64,000 nucleotides of DNA from SKKY01 sp965228015 (GTDB taxonomy: Bacteria > Bacillota > Peptococcia > Peptococcales > SKKY01). Position 1 is the first letter of the stretch, and each line of letters begins with the position of its first letter. The notes under the pieces are model-generated. The model was given only the letters and a program-made list of their open reading frames with translations, did no database searches and was not told the DNA's origin. The translations under genes and the position numbers were made by a program. The stretch spans positions 1,178,001-1,242,000 of the forward strand of contig OZ245787.1 of the NCBI GenBank assembly GCA_965228015.1, written 5' to 3'. Positions 63,719-64,000 of the stretch are shown piece by piece.

Positions 63719-64000
63719 TTATGCTGTTTCAGCACTTTTCTTTATTTTCTCTTTTAATATCACAACAGGTTCTGCATTATTAGCAATAACATCTTCATTA
63801 ATAATTACTTTTTTAATGTCTTTTCTTGAAGGAATTTCATACATTATTTCCATCATTATCTCTTCAAGAATTGCTCTCAACCCTCTGGCTCCTGTATTTC
63901 TTATTAAAGTCTTTTCAGCAATTTTCAGAAGTGCTTCCTTTTCTATCTCAAGATCAACATCCTCCAGGCTAAATAACTTCTGGTACTGCTTAATTAAAGC
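63719..64000 (-). CDS. clpX: ClpX ATPase subunit of Clp protease (partial, 5' end outside window)
   Basis: C-terminal 93 residues of ClpX, the unfoldase of the ClpXP protease. Seen: LIKQYQKLFSLEDVDLEIE, then KIAEKTLIRNTGARGLRAILEE and MYEIPSR, the usual ClpX sensor-2 region with its conserved GARGLR arginine, and a short charged tail to TAA at 63719-63721. The order clpX-lon-engB is standard in Bacillota. The N-terminal zinc domain and AAA+ core are outside the window. Confidence 0.95.
   Translation of the reverse strand, partial: ALIKQYQKLFSLEDVDLEIEKEALLKIAEKTLIRNTGARGLRAILEEIMMEIMYEIPSRKDIKKVIINEDVIANNAEPVVILKEKIKKSAETA

Noticed and set aside
1..64000. CRISPR arrays, tRNA or rRNA genes, phage genes
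   Set aside because: No regularly spaced repeats, no tRNA cloverleaf or rRNA-like stretch and no phage structural genes noticed on either strand; the only long repeats are the IS copies.

Overview
The window looks like chromosome of a low-GC, strictly anaerobic member of the Bacillota (Clostridia or Halanaerobia-like). The evidence is the A+T-rich coding, strong GGAGG ribosome sites with frequent TTG starts, an oxygen-independent class III ribonucleotide reductase with its activase (nrdD-nrdG), the redox repressor gene rex, an HgdC-type acyl-CoA dehydratase activase, a valS T-box leader and a maf-radC-mre-min-rodA cluster. A decayed glutamate 2,3-aminomutase (enzyme of the osmolyte beta-glutamate) would fit a salt-exposed ancestor, but that is inference. 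No rRNA, tRNA or CRISPR array was seen.

Layout. 1-6349 (minus): tex, an amidohydrolase, the t6A genes tsaE-tsaB-rimI-tsaD and the start of a histidinol-phosphatase gene. 6413-11963 (minus): eam pseudogene and a giant activase gene split by a frameshift. 12065-17220 (minus): queT behind a possible riboswitch and terminator, rnhA, a GT51 transglycosylase, ridA, nrdG, nrdD under NrdR boxes. 17311-20105 (minus): frameshifted msrB fused to DUF2007, frameshifted patatin phospholipase, a dihydroorotate-dehydrogenase-like gene. 20230-21787 (plus): a small membrane-protein ORF and an ISL3 element. 21797-29640 (minus): yhbY-proB-proA-nadD-yqeK-rsfS-methyltransferase-Cys-rich protein-cheX-cheA. 29729-32206 (minus): leuS. 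32339-40854: two same-orientation ISLre2 copies around ppx-ppk-ppx and a feoA-like gene. 40920-44936: degV, a Na/phosphate symporter and a second ISL3 copy. 44965-59945 (minus): T-box, valS, folC, rex, maf, radC (split by a third ISLre2 copy), mreB-mreC-mreD-mrdA, minC-minD-minE, rodA. 60008-64000 (minus): clpX end, lon, engB, an XRE regulator and a small membrane protein.

The central biological signal is gene decay. Roughly 38 kb of mainly housekeeping genes reads open from start to stop, whereas about 15 kb of mostly dispensable genes carries some two dozen lesions: indels in A/T runs, four nonsense codons, an IS insertion, and lost catalytic or cluster residues. The lesions cluster in eam, msrB, patatin, cheX, a methyltransferase, rsfS, the whole polyphosphate locus, radC and maf. 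Because the long essential genes (leuS, valS, lon, nrdD, tex, cheA) are clean, I favour real pseudogenisation accompanied by IS activity over sequencing error, although most indels sit in homopolymers and read-level checking would be decisive.

Working together: the mre/mrdA/rodA/min genes shape the cell and place the division site; tsaE/tsaB/tsaD make the universal tRNA t6A modification; nrdD/nrdG supply deoxynucleotides without oxygen; proB/proA make proline; nadD/yqeK/rsfS/yhbY are an NAD and ribosome-assembly group. All five IS copies carry disrupted transposase genes, and copies within each family share lesions, so they either moved in trans or use recoding.
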